Below, one piece after another: positions 1-7,768 of a stretch of 64,000 nucleotides of DNA. A model generated the notes under the pieces. The model saw only the letters and a list, made by a program, of their open reading frames with translations. It had not been told where the DNA came from and did not search any database. Position numbers and translations under genes: made by a program. Each line of letters opens with the position of its first letter. Position 1 is the stretch's first letter. The DNA is from JALCSJ01 sp036788835 (GTDB lineage Bacteria > Bacillota > Negativicutes > Acidaminococcales > Acidaminococcaceae), in NCBI GenBank assembly GCA_036788835.1, contig DAIQMR010000001.1:62001-126000 (forward strand), in the 5' to 3' direction.

Positions 1-537
1 TTTAGCAAGGGCTTCTGCTTTGGGCAAATGAGGCTTTACTATGTCCACTAAAGGATTGCCCACAAATTCTACATTGGCACCGGCGGCCTTGTACACATCA
101 TAGGCAAAGGGATAAATACAAGCCACTTTATCTACCAGCCTGCCTACAGACACAGCCCTGCTCTTTCGCCAGGCCCAAGCCGAGGGCGGAATAAAAGACA
201 AAACCGGTATATTAAGTTCTTTGGCGACTTTGGCGGCCCGCATGTTAAATTCAGGATAGTCTATAGTAACAAAACAATCAGGCTTGCGCTCTTCCATGAC
301 CCGGCGAAAAGCCTTTCTTAAAGCAAAAAACTTAGGTAATGCCCCCAGAATTTCCACAAAACCCATGACACTATATTCTTTCAGGTCAAAGATTACTTCC
401 CCACCGGCTTTACGCATGGCATCGCCCCCCATGCCAAAAATCTGTGCTTGGGGGTCCAATTCCAATATTGCTTTTGTAATTGCTCCGGCGTGTAAATCTC
501 CGGATGCTTCGCCTGCAGAAAGAAAAATTTTGGTCAA
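1..537 (-). CDS. lpxB: Lipid-A-disaccharide synthase LpxB, N-terminal part (cut by window start)
   Basis: LpxB joins UDP-2,3-diacylglucosamine and lipid X (2,3-diacylglucosamine 1-phosphate) to give the lipid A disaccharide on the inner face of the inner membrane. The reverse strand reads without a stop for 179 codons from a TTG at 537; the family is usually about 380 residues, so the C-terminal half is outside the window. The start reads M-TKIFLSAGEASGDLHAG, the typical LpxB N-terminus with the SAGExSGD motif, followed by an IFGMGG segment. The TTG start is supported by GGAG at 547-550, nine bases upstream, and because the SAGEASGD motif follows at once. It lies directly downstream of lpxI, which makes one of its substrates, but a terminator separates the two. 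The family call is firm; the non-ATG start is an inference from motif position and ribosome-binding site. Confidence 0.93.
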   Translation of the reverse strand, partial: MTKIFLSAGEASGDLHAGAITKAILELDPQAQIFGMGGDAMRKAGGEVIFDLKEYSVMGFVEILGALPKFFALRKAFRRVMEERKPDCFVTIDYPEFNMRAAKVAKELNIPVLSFIPPSAWAWRKSRAVSVGRLVDKVACIYPFAYDVYKAAGANVEFVGNPLVDIVKPHLPKAEALAK

Positions 538-581
538 TGCTTTACGCTCCTTATTAAAATTAGCAAATAAGCATTCATTAT

Positions 582-587
582 ATTATA
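582..587 (-). promoter_or_regulatory. Candidate -10 box for lpxB
   Basis: The minus strand reads GGTATAATATAATG just after the lpxI terminator, and TATAAT lies about 45 bases before the lpxB TTG start. No good -35 is visible, because the position falls in the terminator stem and T-run. This suggests separate transcription of lpxB, but it is only a sequence match. Confidence 0.35.
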
Positions 588-591
588 CCAT

Positions 592-619
592 AAAAAAAGA
601 GTAGACGCTCGTCTACTCT
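592..619 (-). terminator. Rho-independent terminator after lpxI
   Basis: Inverted repeat AGAGTAGACG / CGTCTACTCT (598-607 and 610-619), followed on the minus strand by a run of Ts (592-597). It separates lpxI from lpxB. Confidence 0.8.
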
Positions 620-758
620 GTAATATTATTGAAAACTATTCTGTTGACAATTCGTCGTCAGCATCGCTGATAATCCCTCCTAGGTCCTCGTCGGACACTA
701 AAGTGCCTACCGCTGTGCTTTACATGTCCCGTCGGGAAACATCATCGACGCTTCCTCC

Positions 759-1565
759 TTACTTCGCCACGACCGTAATATTGTGTTCGTTGGCCAGGGC
801 CAGGGCCTTTTCTCTCTCCACTAGCAGCGTGCGGCCTGCTTCCATGACAATGCCCGCAGCTCCCACAGAAATCATGGATTCGATAGTTTTTACCCCTACA
901 CTGGGCATGTCAAACCTATTATCCTGGGCCGGTTTAGCTGTTTTGGCCACAATGACCTTTTTACCCAGTTTGCCGCCTCGCAAAATGCAGGCGTCCGTTC
1001 CTTCGATGGCTTCTACAGCCATGATGGCCTTATTTTTAACTACTACGGTTTGGCCAATGTCCAGACCGCCGATTTTTTTGGCCATTGCGAAGCCATAATC
1101 CATATCCGCCTGTTCGTCAGCAGTGGGCTTTCTTTTGCTGAGTATCCCCGGTGCCGGGAACAGGGCGCTTAAGAAATGTGTCTGATCCATGACTTTGATT
1201 CCGTTTCTTTCCACCAAAGCCACTAAAGCATTCATAATGGTGTCATCATGCCGGTCTTTAAGGGAAAAGAGCAGCTTCACAGCCTGCCAGTCCGGTACCA
1301 TTACACCATTGCTATATAAAACTTCTTTCGTTACCTTGCCTATCATAGTAACTTCTTGAACTTTATTTTCTTGTAAAGTACTGATAATCTTACCTATTTT
1401 GCCAATATTGATGCTATAGAAAACATCGGCAACTTTGGGTAATTCCGCATGAGTACCGGAAATGACTCCAATAACCACCACTTTATAGCCGGCTTCTTTA
1501 GCTCCCAAAACCACATCCACCGGTAAATGTCCAATCCCTGCCAATACCCCTAAAACTTTTCCCAT
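759..1565 (-). CDS. lpxI: UDP-2,3-diacylglucosamine pyrophosphatase LpxI
   Basis: LpxI (old name DUF1009) hydrolyses UDP-2,3-diacylglucosamine to lipid X and UMP; it replaces LpxH of E. coli in many diderms. The 268-residue product has the family length. It begins MGKVLGVLAGIGHLP, has the LpxI segment TMIGKVTKEVLY in the first half, and near the C-terminus KPAQDNRFDMPSVG, which corresponds to the conserved K-x-x-Q-D-x-R-x-D-x-P-x-x-G motif containing the catalytic Asp. It starts four bases after the lpxA stop, so the two are cotranslated or at least cotranscribed. It is a cytoplasmic or peripheral membrane enzyme. Its position lpxA-lpxI-lpxB fits the pathway order. A transcription terminator follows about 140 bases after the stop. 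Confidence 0.95.
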   Translation of the reverse strand: MGKVLGVLAGIGHLPVDVVLGAKEAGYKVVVIGVISGTHAELPKVADVFYSINIGKIGKIISTLQENKVQEVTMIGKVTKEVLYSNGVMVPDWQAVKLLFSLKDRHDDTIMNALVALVERNGIKVMDQTHFLSALFPAPGILSKRKPTADEQADMDYGFAMAKKIGGLDIGQTVVVKNKAIMAVEAIEGTDACILRGGKLGKKVIVAKTAKPAQDNRFDMPSVGVKTIESMISVGAAGIVMEAGRTLLVEREKALALANEHNITVVAK

Positions 1566-1569
1566 AAAA

Positions 1570-2394
1570 TTATTCTTCCCTTAAGCCACGTGAGGTAGTG
1601 CGGCAAATACCCCGCTCTACGGTACGCAGAAAACGCATGAAATGTTCAATTTCCTCACAGCTGTCCAATTCCTGCTCCATGGTATCAATAGCATCAGGCA
1701 AGGACAACCCGCTGTTGTATAAAATCTTATAAGCTTTTTTCAATTCTTTACGAACCTCAATGGAAATACCCGCTCTGGAAATCCCCACACTGTTTAGCCC
1801 GGATACATGGGCAGGATTCCCTGCCACAATAACGAAAGGCGGCACATCCTGGGAAATACGGCTCATGCCACCGCACATACAGTTCCTGCCAATTTTCGTA
1901 AACTGGTGAACAGCAGTAAGGCCACCGATAACAGCCCTGTCTTCTACAATAACATGACCTGCTAAGGTAGCAACGTTACTCATAATAACATTATTGCCCA
2001 CTATACAATTATGTGCAACATGGGTATAGGCCATCATCAGAACATTGTTGCCGATTCTTGTTTCATTGCCTTCCCCTACTGCCCTGTGTACAGTGGCGCA
2101 TTCACGGATAGTAACACCGTCCCCGATAATGGTGGCAGTATCCTCGCCCTTATATTTCAGGTCCTGAGGTGCCTCACCGATACTGGCACCCTGATAAAAT
2201 TCACAATGCTTGCCAATAATTGTTCTGCCTGTTATGACCACATGGGGATGGATAATGGTTCCTTCTCCGATTTTCACATGATCCCCAATAACAGCATAAG
2301 GACCAATCACCACGCCGGCGGCTATTTCCGCCCCCGGGGAGATAATGGCAGTCTCATGAATTTTGTGCATGGTTAATACTTTTTCTCCGTTCAT
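1570..2394 (-). CDS. lpxA: UDP-N-acetylglucosamine acyltransferase LpxA
   Basis: LpxA transfers a 3-hydroxyacyl chain from ACP to the 3-OH of UDP-GlcNAc, the first step of lipid A synthesis. The protein shows the left-handed beta-helix hexapeptide repeats (for example IHETAII, GVVIGPYAVIGD, GNNVIMSNVATLAGH) over roughly residues 10-200, then a helical C-terminal part. The catalytic His is likely in AYTHVAHNC. The ATG at 2394 and a GTG at 2397 both follow AGGAG (2405-2409) at acceptable spacing; a third ATG nine codons later (MHKIHET) would give the more usual length of about 266. The gene is downstream of lpxC-fabZ with a gap of about 20 bases and just before lpxI. Confidence 0.95.
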   Translation of the reverse strand: MNGEKVLTMHKIHETAIISPGAEIAAGVVIGPYAVIGDHVKIGEGTIIHPHVVITGRTIIGKHCEFYQGASIGEAPQDLKYKGEDTATIIGDGVTIRECATVHRAVGEGNETRIGNNVLMMAYTHVAHNCIVGNNVIMSNVATLAGHVIVEDRAVIGGLTAVHQFTKIGRNCMCGGMSRISQDVPPFVIVAGNPAHVSGLNSVGISRAGISIEVRKELKKAYKILYNSGLSLPDAIDTMEQELDSCEEIEHFMRFLRTVERGICRTTSRGLREE

Positions 2395-2414
2395 CACTTA
2401 GTCACTCCTAATGT

Positions 2415-3773
2415 TTATTCTGCTTTTTTTCCATATTTTTTTTGATCCATAATAGCAAAGAAAAATTCACCTTCGCAGGCTAATTTACCGTCCACCTTAC
2501 CTTCGCAGTGCGCCACACCCATGGGTCCTTTAATCTTGGTAATAATGGCTTCTGTTATCAGCTGGTCTCCGGGAGTTATCTGTTTGCGGAACCGCACTTT
2601 ATCGATTTTACCAAATACGGCAATCTTGCCCCTGTTTTCCTGTGGATACAATAAGGCTATACCTCCCACCTGAGCCATGGCTTCGATCAACAAAACCCCG
2701 GGCATAATAGGATCTCCGGGAAAATGTCCCATAAACTGCGGCTCGTTAAAAGATATGTTTTTAACGCCAACAGCCCTCTTCATAGGTTCCAGCTCAATTA
2801 TCCTGTCTACTAAAAGCATAGGATAGCGATGGGGTAAAATCTTTTGGATTTCACGAATATCTAATGCAATCATGTTGTTGCTCCTTACTTCAGTTTTTAT
2901 ATCTTCTGCCTGTTTGATGGCTTGCGGTTCCGTGGCCTGATGGGCTTTACGGTAAGCATCTATTTGTCTGCTCACATTGTCATTGAAAGCATGTCCGCTC
3001 TTCATGGCAATAACATGGCCCTGAATAGGTCCCAGCAAATACATATCTCCTATAACGTCTAAAATCTTGTGCCTGATAAGTTCATTACTAAAGCGAGGAA
3101 CGGAAAGCATTCCTTCTTTGCCGAAAACCACCACATTATCTGTATTGCCGCCCCGTCCCAAACCCTGTTTCCACATGGCTTCCACTTCATCTTCAAAAGC
3201 CACCGTTCTGGCCGGGCCTATTTCTTTAATAAAAGCATCCTCTTTGTCTTCAATGTCAAAAACCTGGGTTCCCAAAAGAGGATGAGCGTTTATAGAGGTA
3301 AATGTTACCCTGAAACCATCATAGGGCAGAACCACTAAAGATCTATCGTCTTTGTAATAAGAAAAGGCTCTGTCAATTTTATAAACTTTACGAGGCGCCT
3401 CTTGCTCTACCATACCGGCCTGCAAAACAGCATCCACGAAAGTTTTGGAACTACCGTCAGCCACGGGCGGCTCCGGAGAACTCATTTCCACAAAACAATT
3501 GTCCAAATGGGTCATGGCAAAAGCTGCCATAACATGTTCTATGGTGGTTACTTCGGCACCATTTTCCGCCAGAGTAGTGGCACGCAAAGTCCCTGTAATA
3601 TTGCTGGCTATGGCCCTCACATGAGGCTGTCCCGGTAAATCCGTCCTAATAAAGACAATCCCCGTATCCTCCGGGGCCGGAAGGAGTTTCATATCCACAG
3701 GCTGCCCGGAATGGAGGCCTATGCCGTTACACTCTATGGGATTTTTGATTGTTTGTTGCCTAGTTGCTTCCAT
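2415..3773 (-). CDS. lpxC: Bifunctional LpxC deacetylase / FabZ dehydratase fusion
   Basis: The N-terminal part (about residues 8-285) is LpxC, the zinc deacetylase that removes acetate from UDP-3-O-acyl-GlcNAc and commits the cell to lipid A synthesis. Visible motifs: NGIGLHSG, TIEHVMAAF (catalytic Glu and zinc His, about 79-80), IRHKILDVIGD (zinc His and Asp, about 235 and 239) and KSGHAFN. The C-terminal part (about 300-445) is FabZ, the 3-hydroxyacyl-ACP dehydratase: ILPHRYPMLLVD, then HFPGDPIMPG with catalytic His near 350 and Glu near 364 in LLIEAMAQ. Both active sites look intact. FabZ uses the same 3-hydroxyacyl-ACP pool that LpxA and LpxD need, so the fusion links two competing steps. 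This fusion is known in Bacteroidetes. The ATG at 3773 overlaps the stop of the upstream acyltransferase (TGATG); a TTG lies one codon earlier. Confidence 0.95.
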   Translation of the reverse strand: MEATRQQTIKNPIECNGIGLHSGQPVDMKLLPAPEDTGIVFIRTDLPGQPHVRAIASNITGTLRATTLAENGAEVTTIEHVMAAFAMTHLDNCFVEMSSPEPPVADGSSKTFVDAVLQAGMVEQEAPRKVYKIDRAFSYYKDDRSLVVLPYDGFRVTFTSINAHPLLGTQVFDIEDKEDAFIKEIGPARTVAFEDEVEAMWKQGLGRGGNTDNVVVFGKEGMLSVPRFSNELIRHKILDVIGDMYLLGPIQGHVIAMKSGHAFNDNVSRQIDAYRKAHQATEPQAIKQAEDIKTEVRSNNMIALDIREIQKILPHRYPMLLVDRIIELEPMKRAVGVKNISFNEPQFMGHFPGDPIMPGVLLIEAMAQVGGIALLYPQENRGKIAVFGKIDKVRFRKQITPGDQLITEAIITKIKGPMGVAHCEGKVDGKLACEGEFFFAIMDQKKYGKKAE

Positions 3774-4678
3774 CAAGAAGGTTCACCTTTCTTAAACTGT
3801 TTGTATCTTTCTTTTCCGTCTTTCCAACGGTCATGGACCCAGAACCACATTTCCGGATATTTAATGATTTCTTGTTCTAATATTACTACTAGCTCTTCCA
3901 TTATACCACTAACATCTGCTTTACGGTCAGCCGTTTTTGGCGTATATAAGGGCGGATAAATATTCGCGGTCATGGTTCCATCTCCATTATTATGCATAAA
4001 TAAAGGAATAATGGGAGAGCCCATGAGTCTGGAAAGCTCTGCGGCACCGGAAGGCACTACGGAAGCCTTCCCAAAAATTTCCAGATGAATGCCGTCTTTC
4101 CCGGTATCCTGATCATAAAGAACTCCTAAAAGATGCTTTTCTCTAAGAATTCGGCAAATGGCCAGCATGCTGTTTTCCCCATGATTATAGACAATTTTCT
4201 GCCCCACCATTTCCCTGTAATCATTAATAAATCTATCCATGGCACCATTATTTTGTTTCCTGGTAATAGATAATATGGGGTATCCAAGCAAAGCCATAGA
4301 CGCTCCTAGCATTTCCCAATTGCCAAAATGACCGGTGCACATAATGACACCCTTATTTTGTTTATAGGCTGCATCCAAATATTCCAGGCCGTTAAATTTC
4401 ACCAAATCCGTAAAATTGTATTTATCCAGCAAAGGATAGCGCAAAACCTCAATGACCATACGCCCAAAGCGGTGAACACTGGCTTCCGCAATATCTGCCG
4501 CTCTGGTCTCATCCACTCCTAAACACTCTTTAATGTTTTCTATGGACATATGCCTACGCCAGGCAGGTACCACATACCAGGATAACCATCCCAGAAAATG
4601 GCCGAAGCTTTTTCGTAAAAAGCCCGGTAAAATACACATCAGGCCGCTAACGACCTTCATGGCCCAATAGGCTAGCAT
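3773..4678 (-). CDS. Lipid A late acyltransferase (LpxL/HtrB family)
   Basis: Family members transfer a fatty acyl chain to the hydroxyl of a lipid A acyl chain at the inner membrane. The 301-residue protein has a hydrophobic N-terminus (MLAYWAMKVVSGLMCILPGF), the HX4E-type motif CTGHFGNWEMLG near residue 115, a DQDTGKDG loop, and MWFWVHDRWK near the C-terminus, all typical of the LPLAT superfamily branch of LpxL/LpxM. It is embedded between lpxD and lpxC, which supports a role in lipid A acylation. The stop overlaps the lpxC start. Which acyl position it modifies cannot be told from sequence. SD-like AGAGGA precedes the ATG. Confidence 0.9.
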   Translation of the reverse strand: MLAYWAMKVVSGLMCILPGFLRKSFGHFLGWLSWYVVPAWRRHMSIENIKECLGVDETRAADIAEASVHRFGRMVIEVLRYPLLDKYNFTDLVKFNGLEYLDAAYKQNKGVIMCTGHFGNWEMLGASMALLGYPILSITRKQNNGAMDRFINDYREMVGQKIVYNHGENSMLAICRILREKHLLGVLYDQDTGKDGIHLEIFGKASVVPSGAAELSRLMGSPIIPLFMHNNGDGTMTANIYPPLYTPKTADRKADVSGIMEELVVILEQEIIKYPEMWFWVHDRWKDGKERYKQFKKGEPS

Positions 4679-4709
4679 CCTGTTTCATCCTCTCTTGCCA
4701 ACATGCGAT

Positions 4710-5741
4710 TTATTTAACTCTATCTTTTAATTCGTTAAGGGTTTTTTCCAAAGCCCGAACTTTTTTCAATAATTCTCCTACCCTGCGCAGGTTGGCTTCT
4801 TCTCTTAACCATGCTGTATGAGGCTGGGCAGGGAATCCTGCCAATACTGCATTATCCGGTATGTCATTAATAATACCGGTTCTTCCTGCGAATAGGCAAT
4901 TATTGCCGATTGTAAGATGCCCCGCTGTGGCAGCCTGACCTCCAAAAGTCGTGTTATTACCGACTGTAACGCTGCCGGAGATACCCACCTGGGCAACAAT
5001 CAGGCAATTTTCCCCAATAATATCGTTATGCCCTAAATGGACCAAATTATCTATTTTAGTGCCCTTGCCAACAACGGTACTGTCTATGGTAGCCCTGTCA
5101 ATGCAGCTATTGCAGCCGATTTCTACATCGTCACCTATAATTACATTACCTGTTTGCAATACTTTAGTATGCTTACCGTCGGTAGTCACAAACCCAAATC
5201 CATCACCACCGATGGAAGAACCGGCCTGCAAAATAACCCGGTCCCCGATTATACATTTTTCCCTGACAACGGCATTAGGATAAATCACGCATTGTGCCCC
5301 GATTTTTACATGTCTGCCCACATACACATGTGGGTAAATAATCGTATCATCACCTACTGTCGCATCTGCGCCAACGTAGGCAAAAGGTAAAATGGCAACA
5401 TTTTTCCCTACCTTGGCCGTGGGATGCACAAAAGCGAACTTGCTGACACCGGCTTCCACTTCTTCCGGAGGTCTGAACAATACTAAGAGCTTAGCAAAAG
5501 CAGCCCGTGGATTTTCTACCCGGATGACAGCCTGTGCACCGGAAAAAGCTTCATTTAAAGGCAGAACCAGTGCCCCGGCTTTGGATTTATCTGCCAGCTC
5601 CACATAGGGCGGCACAGCAAAGGAAATTTGTTCCGGTCCAGCCTCCTCCAACCCATTAACCCCTTTGATTGTCATTTGGGGATTGCCGGCAGCTATTTTG
5701 CCCTGCAAAAGCTCCGCTAATTCTTGTAATGTTTTCTCCAT
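4710..5741 (-). CDS. lpxD: UDP-3-O-acylglucosamine N-acyltransferase LpxD
   Basis: LpxD adds the N-linked 3-hydroxyacyl chain to the LpxC product. The 343 residues match the family length. Residues 1-100 form the uridine-binding N-domain (VNGLEEAGPEQISF; ENPRAAFAKLL is the usual motif at its end), then hexapeptide repeats forming a left-handed beta helix, with the catalytic-type His in DNLVHLGHNDIIGEN, and a short C-terminal helical tail (NLRRVGELLKKVRALEKTL). It follows the OmpH gene after a terminator, and precedes the late acyltransferase by about 31 bases; this gene order (ompH, lpxD) is common in diderm bacteria. Confidence 0.96.
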   Translation of the reverse strand: MEKTLQELAELLQGKIAAGNPQMTIKGVNGLEEAGPEQISFAVPPYVELADKSKAGALVLPLNEAFSGAQAVIRVENPRAAFAKLLVLFRPPEEVEAGVSKFAFVHPTAKVGKNVAILPFAYVGADATVGDDTIIYPHVYVGRHVKIGAQCVIYPNAVVREKCIIGDRVILQAGSSIGGDGFGFVTTDGKHTKVLQTGNVIIGDDVEIGCNSCIDRATIDSTVVGKGTKIDNLVHLGHNDIIGENCLIVAQVGISGSVTVGNNTTFGGQAATAGHLTIGNNCLFAGRTGIINDIPDNAVLAGFPAQPHTAWLREEANLRRVGELLKKVRALEKTLNELKDRVK

Positions 5742-5771
5742 AATAAGTCCTTTCTAAGCCTTGTTCATGGG

Positions 5772-5800
5772 AAAAAAGGCGGACTATGCGTCCACCCTTT
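5772..5800 (-). terminator. Rho-independent terminator after the OmpH-like lipoprotein gene
   Basis: Minus-strand hairpin GGGTGGAC / GTCCGCC with a short loop, followed by six Ts (5772-5777). It begins immediately after the stop codon at 5803. It implies that lpxD is at least partly transcribed separately or by read-through. Confidence 0.75.
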
Positions 5801-5802
5801 TT

Positions 5803-6207
5803 TTATTGCATTTTTTTAATAATATCTTCAGTTACATCAGTGCCCCCTTGGGGAACTGCTTCTTTAACAAGAATGGCACTAAGCTTCTTCTCTTGAGCTA
5901 CAGATGCAGCTGCTGTTTCAAAACTTTGTTTGACTTTATTTTGTGCAGCGCTTTGCAGAGCCTGCATCTTGGCACTCTTTTCCTGAACTATCTTTTGTGC
6001 TTCTTCTTGGCTCTTTCCGGTTGTCTCTTTTTGTAGCTCATCCTGCAAGAGTTTCGCCTGGTCCTGCATTTCTTTAGTCGCGTCCTTAAATACCTGGCTC
6101 TCACTTTGTACCTTGGCCATATCCACTACGCCAAAAGCCGCATTGCGTCCACACCCAAAAGAAAATGCCGCCATTACTACAACTACTAAAACTAATAATT
6201 TTTTCAT
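5803..6207 (-). CDS. OmpH/Skp-like periplasmic chaperone, predicted lipoprotein
   Basis: A 134-residue protein with a lipoprotein signal peptide: MKKLLVLVVVVMAAFSFGC, lipobox Cys at 19. The mature part starts with FGVVDMAKVQSES, the typical first strand of OmpH/Skp (F-x-x-V-D-x-x-K-V), followed by a long alpha-helical coiled-coil segment rich in Lys, Glu, Gln and Ala, and ends with DVTEDIIKKMQ, the usual OmpH C-terminal strand and helix. Skp-type proteins are periplasmic trimeric chaperones that hold unfolded outer-membrane proteins before BamA. As a lipoprotein it would be anchored to a membrane, unlike E. coli Skp. It is the last of three OmpH-like genes between bamA and lpxD, with a terminator directly behind it. 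Confidence 0.88.
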   Translation of the reverse strand: MKKLLVLVVVVMAAFSFGCGRNAAFGVVDMAKVQSESQVFKDATKEMQDQAKLLQDELQKETTGKSQEEAQKIVQEKSAKMQALQSAAQNKVKQSFETAAASVAQEKKLSAILVKEAVPQGGTDVTEDIIKKMQ

Positions 6208-6229
6208 CCTAATCCCTCTTCATTCTTTT

Positions 6230-7168
6230 TTAATTAGCTATATTTTTCACTTCGGCATTTACTGCATCTGTAATATCATCTGCCGAAATATTAGCCCGAA
6301 CATTACTTAACACTAGAGTATATTTCTTGCTTAAATTGATTTTTTTAATTGCACTGCTAATATCACCGTTAATGTTATCAAGGAGTTTATCGTGCAATTC
6401 TTTTTTTATTTGAATCTGCTTGTCCATGGAAGCAATAAGCTTTTCCAGCTCTGCAGTGCCTTCCCTCGCATCAAAGGTTTTGCCGTCCGGCCCTTTGATA
6501 CCCAAGCCTTTACTCATTATAGCTCCTTGCTTATCCTTGGCAAAGGCAGTCATTCTTTCCCGGGCGTTCTTCATTTCCCCTGCCATTTTCTCATTAACTA
6601 TGGCATTTTTCTTAGCTTCCAGCCTGGACAAATCCTGAGACTTTGTTTCTATTACTTCTTTAAGCTCCTGAAGCACCGCATCTTTGGCACTTTGGGTCAT
6701 TTTAACACTTTGTAATTTCATCCTAAGGTTAAGAATAGGCAGCCGATAGGCTTCTTCAATGGCTTCCCTGTCCTTAGCCACTTCTTTTTCTGCCTGGTCA
6801 CTAGCAGCCGCTGCCAATTTTCTCAGCCTGTCATTTTCAACAGCTTCCTGTTCTGCCATCCGGGCAGAAAATTCCGCCCGCATAAAATGGTCTTTTCCTT
6901 GATTTTTCAGGCCCTTCATACGGGATAAAAGATTCATTTGCTGTCTTCCTGCCATAAGCTGTCTGTCCCTCATCCTTATAGCACTTTCCACGGCTTCGCC
7001 GCTAGCTACTAATTGCTTGTACTTGGGATGGTCCTTCATTAATTTTTGCTTATCAACAACAGCAAAATGGGGTTTTTGTTTGCCAAAAGAAAAATTTCGG
7101 AAGGAGGATGCGCCACAGGCACTTGTCAGCATTGCTGCAATTGTTAATATGCAAAATAGCCAGCGCAA
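6230..7168 (-). CDS. Long OmpH/Skp-like lipoprotein (possible tandem domains)
   Basis: A 312-residue protein, about twice the usual OmpH length. The start is TTG at 7168 with GAGGAGGG upstream. It has a lipoprotein signal (RWLFCILTIAAMLTSAC, Cys 18). After the lipobox FAVVDKQKLMKDHPKYKQL matches an OmpH first strand, then a very long charged helical region (about 60-220). The C-terminal part includes a second helical arm and NLSKKYTLVLSNVRANISA, then ADDITDAVNAEV, which resembles the OmpH closing strand (V-x-x-D-I-T-x-x-V). So it may contain two OmpH-like units or one with a longer tentacle. It sits between two other OmpH-like genes. Function as an outer-membrane protein chaperone is inferred from family and context. 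Confidence 0.82.
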   Translation of the reverse strand: MRWLFCILTIAAMLTSACGASSFRNFSFGKQKPHFAVVDKQKLMKDHPKYKQLVASGEAVESAIRMRDRQLMAGRQQMNLLSRMKGLKNQGKDHFMRAEFSARMAEQEAVENDRLRKLAAAASDQAEKEVAKDREAIEEAYRLPILNLRMKLQSVKMTQSAKDAVLQELKEVIETKSQDLSRLEAKKNAIVNEKMAGEMKNARERMTAFAKDKQGAIMSKGLGIKGPDGKTFDAREGTAELEKLIASMDKQIQIKKELHDKLLDNINGDISSAIKKINLSKKYTLVLSNVRANISADDITDAVNAEVKNIAN

Positions 7169-7202
7169 AATATCCCTCCTCTGAAATGATTTTCCTGAAT
7201 GC

Positions 7203-7685
7203 TTACTTTGCTTTTTGCAGTTCTTTAGCTACGTCTTGAGTGATATCTAACCCGCCATACACTACGGTATTTTTATCTACCACTACAGCCAAGCCTTTAG
7301 TTTTGCCTACGGCAGCAATAGCTTTATTGATTTTTTCCGTAATGGGTTTAATCAATTCCTCTTGTTTATCTTGCAGCTTTTGACGATAATCAGACTGCAG
7401 CTTTGCCTTATCTGCATCCTTCATGCCCTTGCTTTTTTCCTCGAATTCTTTTTGATCGGCGGTAGCTGCTTCTTGCAGGGTTTTTCTGGCATCGCTGAGT
7501 CCCGGGGCCACTTGCACCAAATCGTTAAAGTTTACTTTGCCAATGGCCGACTCGGAAGGATTGCCGGCCACGGATCTTTCTAGTCCGCTTTGGCTGTAAC
7601 CTAAAATAAATAAACCGACAATAAACACTGCGGCAATAACCAAAGAAATTACTTTTACATTTTTCTTGTTTGCCAACTCCATCAT
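7203..7685 (-). CDS. OmpH/Skp-like periplasmic chaperone, membrane-anchored
   Basis: A 160-residue OmpH family protein. The N-terminus has a hydrophobic segment (VKVISLVIAAVFIVGLFILGY) without a lipobox; it may be an uncleaved anchor or signal peptide. IGKVNFNDLVQVAPGLSDA is the first conserved strand, then a helical arm (DKAKLQSDYRQKLQDKQEEL) and LAVVVDKNTVVYGGLDIT, a clear OmpH C-terminal motif, then DVAKELQKAK. This is the most typical of the three OmpH paralogues here and the one closest to bamA, matching the bamA-ompH-lpxD order of many diderms. The ATG is preceded by GGATAGGA. Confidence 0.9.
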   Translation of the reverse strand: MMELANKKNVKVISLVIAAVFIVGLFILGYSQSGLERSVAGNPSESAIGKVNFNDLVQVAPGLSDARKTLQEAATADQKEFEEKSKGMKDADKAKLQSDYRQKLQDKQEELIKPITEKINKAIAAVGKTKGLAVVVDKNTVVYGGLDITQDVAKELQKAK

Positions 7686-7735
7686 TTTCCTATCCCTACT
7701 CTCTTTTATTTACAACCTATATAATAACAACATTC

Positions 7736-7758
7736 AGCCCGGTATAATAAGCCGGGCT
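7736..7758 (-). terminator. GC-rich hairpin between bamA and ompH
   Basis: AGCCCGG (7736-7742) and CCGGGCT (7752-7758) form a perfect 7-base-pair stem 10 bases past the bamA stop. No T-run follows on either strand, so it could be a weak terminator, an mRNA-stabilising 3' end or a processing site. Confidence 0.4.
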
Positions 7759-7768
7759 GGAGTGCTAT

